Of a DNA stretch of 64,000 bases, positions 61,301-64,000 are shown one piece after another (positions within the stretch are counted from its first letter, which is position 1; every line of letters begins with the position of its first letter). The notes under the pieces are model-generated. The model was not told where the DNA came from. It searched no databases and saw only the letters and a list, made by a program, of their open reading frames with translations. The DNA is taken from NCBI RefSeq assembly GCF_026213295.1, contig NC_079419.1:24838111-24902110 (forward strand), in the 5' to 3' direction. The position numbers were made by a program, and so were the translations under genes. Origin of the DNA: Gadus chalcogrammus. Lineage: Eukaryota > Chordata > Actinopteri > Gadiformes > Gadidae.

Positions 61301-62953
61301 GGTCCATTCTTCCTAGATGGATATGCCCCGGCTATAAACACAGCCTATGAATTTGCAGGATGCTTTTATCACGGGTGTGAACGGTGCTACAACGCTGGTC
61401 ATAAGAATCCTGTCGTCAATAAGACCTATGGTGAATTATGGTTGCAGTTTCACCTCAAAATCACGGCCCTCAAAAGAGATCATGGCTTAAGAGTTGTGGT
61501 CATGTGGGAGTGTGAGTGGCACAGACTGAAAAAGACAGATGCTACAGTGCAGGCCTTCTTGGCTACTCTGAAGATACAACCCAGGATTGATCCTCGCGAC
61601 TCTCTCTATGGGGGTCGCACCAATGCCATCAAAATGTACCACAAGGCCGAGCCCGGTGAGAAAATACGCTACTATGACTTTACCTCTCTCTACCCCACAG
61701 TACAGGCCCGCTGTCCATATCCTATAGGACACCCCAAGATCATTTTCAGGAATTTTGGTCCTTTGGACGGGTATTTCGGCATCGTCAAATGCACTGTGTT
61801 GCCCCCCAGAGGTCTTTACCATCCTGTGCTCCCTTACAGGTGTCATGGAAAGCTGATGTTTCCCCTCTGTGGTACATGTGCCACAGAGCTCAATCAGACA
61901 GACGCATGTCATCACGGCGACGATGAAAGGGCTCTGACAGGTACATGGGTGACTTTAGAGGTAGAAAAGGCCGTGGAAAAGGGGTACGTGATAATACAGA
62001 TGCATGAAGTATGGCACTACCCCAAGCAGTCAAAGTCTCTGTTTAAAGGGTATGTCAAAACGTTTCTCAAGCGTAAACAGGAGGCTTCAGGATACCCCAG
62101 CACAGTGGATACTGCGGAGAAACAGCAGGCATATGTGCAAAACTATCTGGTTAAGGAAGGCATACAGCTGGATCACGACAACATGAGCGTCAACAAAGCC
62201 ATGCGTAATTGCAACAAGTTGATTCTCAACAGCCTGTGGGGTCGCTTTTCGCTACGCCCAGACCTACCCACTTGTGAGCTAATTGCAGCACCTGAAAGGT
62301 TCACCCAGCTCATGTTCAGCGACAGCTATCACATTAGCCACTTTTGTTTTGTTTCTGATGAGGTGGCCCTTGTACAATGGAAACACAAAGATGCCCGTCT
62401 CGAAAGGGCTCGGGATGTTAACGTGATTGTGGGGGCTGTGACTACGGCCCATGCCAGGCTCATGCTCTATGACCTTCTAGACAAATTACAGGAGCGTATC
62501 CTCTATTGTGACACAGACAGCATCATTTTTGTTTCTAAGGAGGGTGATTGGGTACCCCCTTTAGGTCCTTATCTGGGCGACTTGACCGACGAGATAAATG
62601 ATGGCGATCGGTACGGTACCGAGCAGGAGGATTACATTAGCGAATATGTCTCAACAGGTCCTAAAAGCTATGCCTACCACACACGTCAGCACAAGTCTGT
62701 AGTCAAATGCAAAGGGGTGACTTTAAATGCAGCAAATGCTAAAGTGGTCACCCAGCAGACACTGAAATGTCTAATCGATGATTTTGTCAACAATCGACCA
62801 CAAACCCGCGACATCACCACCACGGTAGATACCATTCAAAGGAATAAGAATAAGCTTCTGCTTAAAAACGCTACTGTGGTTAAACGACTTAGGGTGGTTT
62901 ACAACAAACGCAGGGTTTTTCCCGACTACACCACGCTTCCTTATGGCTATTAA
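58388..62953 (+). CDS. polB: Family-B DNA polymerase of a Maverick/Polinton or adintovirus-type element
   Basis: Replicative DNA polymerase of a virus-like dsDNA element; family members are predicted to prime with a terminal protein. The frame of 1521 codons has no interruption. Residue order: basic, NLS-like start (KRKFK, KRRRR); Gly/Asp-rich low-complexity region (about 200-240); cysteine-protease/OTU-like region with NNLCFSL (about 399) and HDNHYHCIV (about 491); Cys/His-rich putative zinc modules (about 505-580); poly-Glu linker (about 597-625); exonuclease motifs YDFET (about 696), NASGFDSY (about 750), YCVNDVRIL (about 873); polymerase motifs A DFTSLYP (about 1097), B KLILNSLWGRF (about 1277), C YCDTDS (about 1372). 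All catalytic acids are present. ATG chosen as the first Met of the frame, after an AT-rich leader. Single-exon, unlike the host genes nearby. Confidence 0.92.
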   Translation: MHKAISPRKRKFKSVDGNPKRRRRSDSGGSIIDVDLEEMAMRYDTPCDTSVDRVGGGGMSAEGGLDMREIRADIARTRRVLIDADVGGNRMTEALDRAAMINVSNDPCADGGEVCVGLDVPGDLDTRDVLYAAAYTRDVLNTVDGWLASVQERLDIAKQIDITSPIDVLHVSQRDEGDGEGFQEPLAAVGGRTGDSIESNIQDGGGGGGGGGGVVDVDGDDGGADVVGCGDDDDGGDDGTPVPMAAGDDDDELHTRLFPRFNGFEVRQTIDLRSISLENVQEVPDLIRERLSGVITNCSQSTADGSVLNVVLRGPSLAADVQAVLVAGDDYNADLFMDHISHVIQSNDTGLTDDVLELVVTGVHNKRGGGRLKLKSIPYDEIINKKKLNLYTPSNTHNNLCFSLCMIHFLQEGVTGGSTVPDETNLEAARKLHRELGYGPDHSVGFSDVFKFERHLDVKILIFHHNDAFKKLEMFQTHMGQHPKTIWLYLHDNHYHCIVNRTAFFGTRYVCEYCYKAHETILFHKCPIHCNVCLTVCDSQGGRTIKCTDCSRICRSQVCYAIHKQHSAVHKMIPCEKIKYCNQCCRQYIIPKKKKKRGEEEEEEEEEEGEEGEEGKEEEEAYKGHVCSVSKCHHCGEPILSDTVHECFIQPYDRLKKRKRKGRRKGRGNRYTTAAPVDDDDDADNSRLSDDYIFYDFETRVHEGRHEANFVAAKTSEGEEWYASGTDCVGKFVRRYRTGAYRLFTFIAHNASGFDSYLVLEYMTKQGIVPFIVMKGSRVVMMRDDAYSQRWVDSFSFFPMRLAKAPEALDFEDMAKGHFPHKFNTRANESYVGAYPEISYYGYDSMTSDQKTDFALWYRSVRHKKFDIQKQLRRYCVNDVRILHTACGIYRENFIECATIDPFAYATLASACMATFKKSFLKKYVLALTYEGVYRKKQKSFSCASIQWLEYLSHSNNLEIQHALKHGEAEYGPFFLDGYAPAINTAYEFAGCFYHGCERCYNAGHKNPVVNKTYGELWLQFHLKITALKRDHGLRVVVMWECEWHRLKKTDATVQAFLATLKIQPRIDPRDSLYGGRTNAIKMYHKAEPGEKIRYYDFTSLYPTVQARCPYPIGHPKIIFRNFGPLDGYFGIVKCTVLPPRGLYHPVLPYRCHGKLMFPLCGTCATELNQTDACHHGDDERALTGTWVTLEVEKAVEKGYVIIQMHEVWHYPKQSKSLFKGYVKTFLKRKQEASGYPSTVDTAEKQQAYVQNYLVKEGIQLDHDNMSVNKAMRNCNKLILNSLWGRFSLRPDLPTCELIAAPERFTQLMFSDSYHISHFCFVSDEVALVQWKHKDARLERARDVNVIVGAVTTAHARLMLYDLLDKLQERILYCDTDSIIFVSKEGDWVPPLGPYLGDLTDEINDGDRYGTEQEDYISEYVSTGPKSYAYHTRQHKSVVKCKGVTLNAANAKVVTQQTLKCLIDDFVNNRPQTRDITTTVDTIQRNKNKLLLKNATVVKRLRVVYNKRRVFPDYTTLPYGY

Positions 62954-62956
62954 CCA

Positions 62957-63366
62957 TTTTGTTTTATAGCGTCCAAATGATCCCTGTTTTTCTTCTTCTT
63001 CTTCTTCCACATAGTTTTTTTATGTCTTTTTATATTATTCATTTTGTATTTTGAGGTGGTATGCATATTGTGTTATGTTGTGTTGTGTTATGTTATTAAC
63101 TATTTGGTTTTGATTTATTGTTTTCAAATTGATCCATGTGTTTTTCTCCTTTTAATCTTTTTTATTTGAATCATACATTTAACAATCATGTTAAATGTAT
63201 ATGTATCATGATGTATATGTATATACTTTTATACTCGTCATGCATTAATGATGAATGTGTTAATAATCATGCATGTGTTAATAAAGAATGTTAACTTTCA
63301 CATGTTTCACTGTTCTATGGTCACAAGGCAGCCGGCCGTCAGAGGGGATGCACACAGACCGCAGAG
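62957..63366. other. AT-rich spacer between polymerase and ATPase genes
   Basis: Low-complexity T-rich sequence with GTTAT/GTTGT runs (63065-63120). It contains AATAAA at 63280-63285, a plausible polyadenylation signal for the polymerase transcript. No gene. Confidence 0.6.
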
Positions 63367-64000
63367 ATGGCTGTTGCACACGCTACGTTTGATCCTAGGC
63401 TACAGCACCCGTTCAGCATGGTAGTATCGGGACCGTCAAACAGCGGCAAAACCTACTTTGTCAAAACAGTCATTGAAAATATGGATCGGTTATTCTCAGA
63501 AAAGATTGAAAATATAGTATATATTTATTCATGCTGGCAGCCCATATACGATGATCTGCTTAAAATAAGGAACATTCACTTTATAGAAGGGATCCCCAAA
63601 TCTCTATGCGATGATACAGTCTTACCAGTCCATACTAGAAATCTGCTCATTATTGACGACTTGATGAACGACGCATGCAATAATTTAGAGGTTCAGTACG
63701 TTTTTACCAAATATGTACACCATCGTAATCTCAGTTGTATGTATCTGGTCCATAATTTATTCATGCAGGGTAAAACCAGCCGTACAATTAGTCTAAATAC
63801 CAATTACATGGTTTTGTTTAAGAACCCACGTGACAAATATCAGATTATGCTGATAGCCAAACAGATGTTTCCGTGTAAGACAAAATATTTTCTAGAAGCC
63901 TTTAACGATGCTACCGACATGCCTTATGGGTATCTGCTTGTAGACTTTAAAGCCATGACCCCAGACAACATGAGACTTAGAACAGATATATTGTCGGACC
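63367..64000 (+). CDS. Packaging-type ATPase (FtsK/HerA, A32-like), partial
   Basis: Open from ATG to the window edge (211 codons, no stop). Walker A is VVSGPSNSGKTYF (about residues 19-31) and Walker B is NLLIIDDLM (about 93-101). These, together with the neighbouring polymerase, identify the genome-packaging ATPase typical of Maverick/Polinton and adintovirus elements, which drives DNA into the capsid. The C-terminal part is cut off by the window. Same strand as the polymerase, 413 bp downstream. Family assignment is by motif and context. Confidence 0.82.
   Translation, partial: MAVAHATFDPRLQHPFSMVVSGPSNSGKTYFVKTVIENMDRLFSEKIENIVYIYSCWQPIYDDLLKIRNIHFIEGIPKSLCDDTVLPVHTRNLLIIDDLMNDACNNLEVQYVFTKYVHHRNLSCMYLVHNLFMQGKTSRTISLNTNYMVLFKNPRDKYQIMLIAKQMFPCKTKYFLEAFNDATDMPYGYLLVDFKAMTPDNMRLRTDILSD

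Overview
The window looks like nuclear DNA of a teleost fish. It holds spliced vertebrate genes with GT-AG introns, long CA/GT microsatellites, many nested hAT and PIF/Harbinger DNA transposons, and a fish-type virus-like dsDNA element. I identified genes by recognising conserved protein motifs. Exon joins were checked by hand for reading phase; all five host gene models close in frame from ATG to stop. No database search was run.

Layout. 1-1560 is gene-free. zbtb41 (BTB zinc-finger regulator) runs on the minus strand from 20315 to 2297 in ten coding exons, and its stop codon lies inside a 42-bp minisatellite (1590-2325). Its first intron is a stack of nested transposons (10.3-18.9 kb). A short crumbs gene (crb1, plus strand, 23207-29267) lies head-to-head with zbtb41, the same arrangement as human ZBTB41-CRB1. 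It has a signal-peptide exon joined directly to the EGF/laminin-G part and an unusual C-terminus. senp5-like SUMO protease (minus, 37882-31163) is tail-to-tail with crb1; one of its 5' splice sites has been amplified into a 24-bp VNTR. ahsg/fetuin-A (plus, 39749-41978) is tail-to-tail with a secreted, proline-rich repeat protein carrying ZP-N-like sequence (minus, 48100-43059).

From 48.4 kb on, mobile DNA dominates: a Harbinger element with an internally deleted transposase (48420-50078), a 5.2-kb quasi-palindrome (about 50868-56092), a gag-like retroelement remnant, a duplicated GT-rich region, and then an uninterrupted 1521-codon family-B DNA polymerase (58388-62953) followed by the start of a packaging-type ATPase (63367 to the window end). 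The last two are the hallmark pair of Maverick/Polinton elements and adintoviruses. They are open and undamaged, so the element is either young or maintained.

The host genes do not form a functional pathway. The recurring theme is that tandem repeats sit at exon edges: the zbtb41 stop, the zbtb41 exon 6 acceptor, the zbtb41 exon 2 donor, the crb1 LamG1 GGT tract and the senp5 exon 3 donor.
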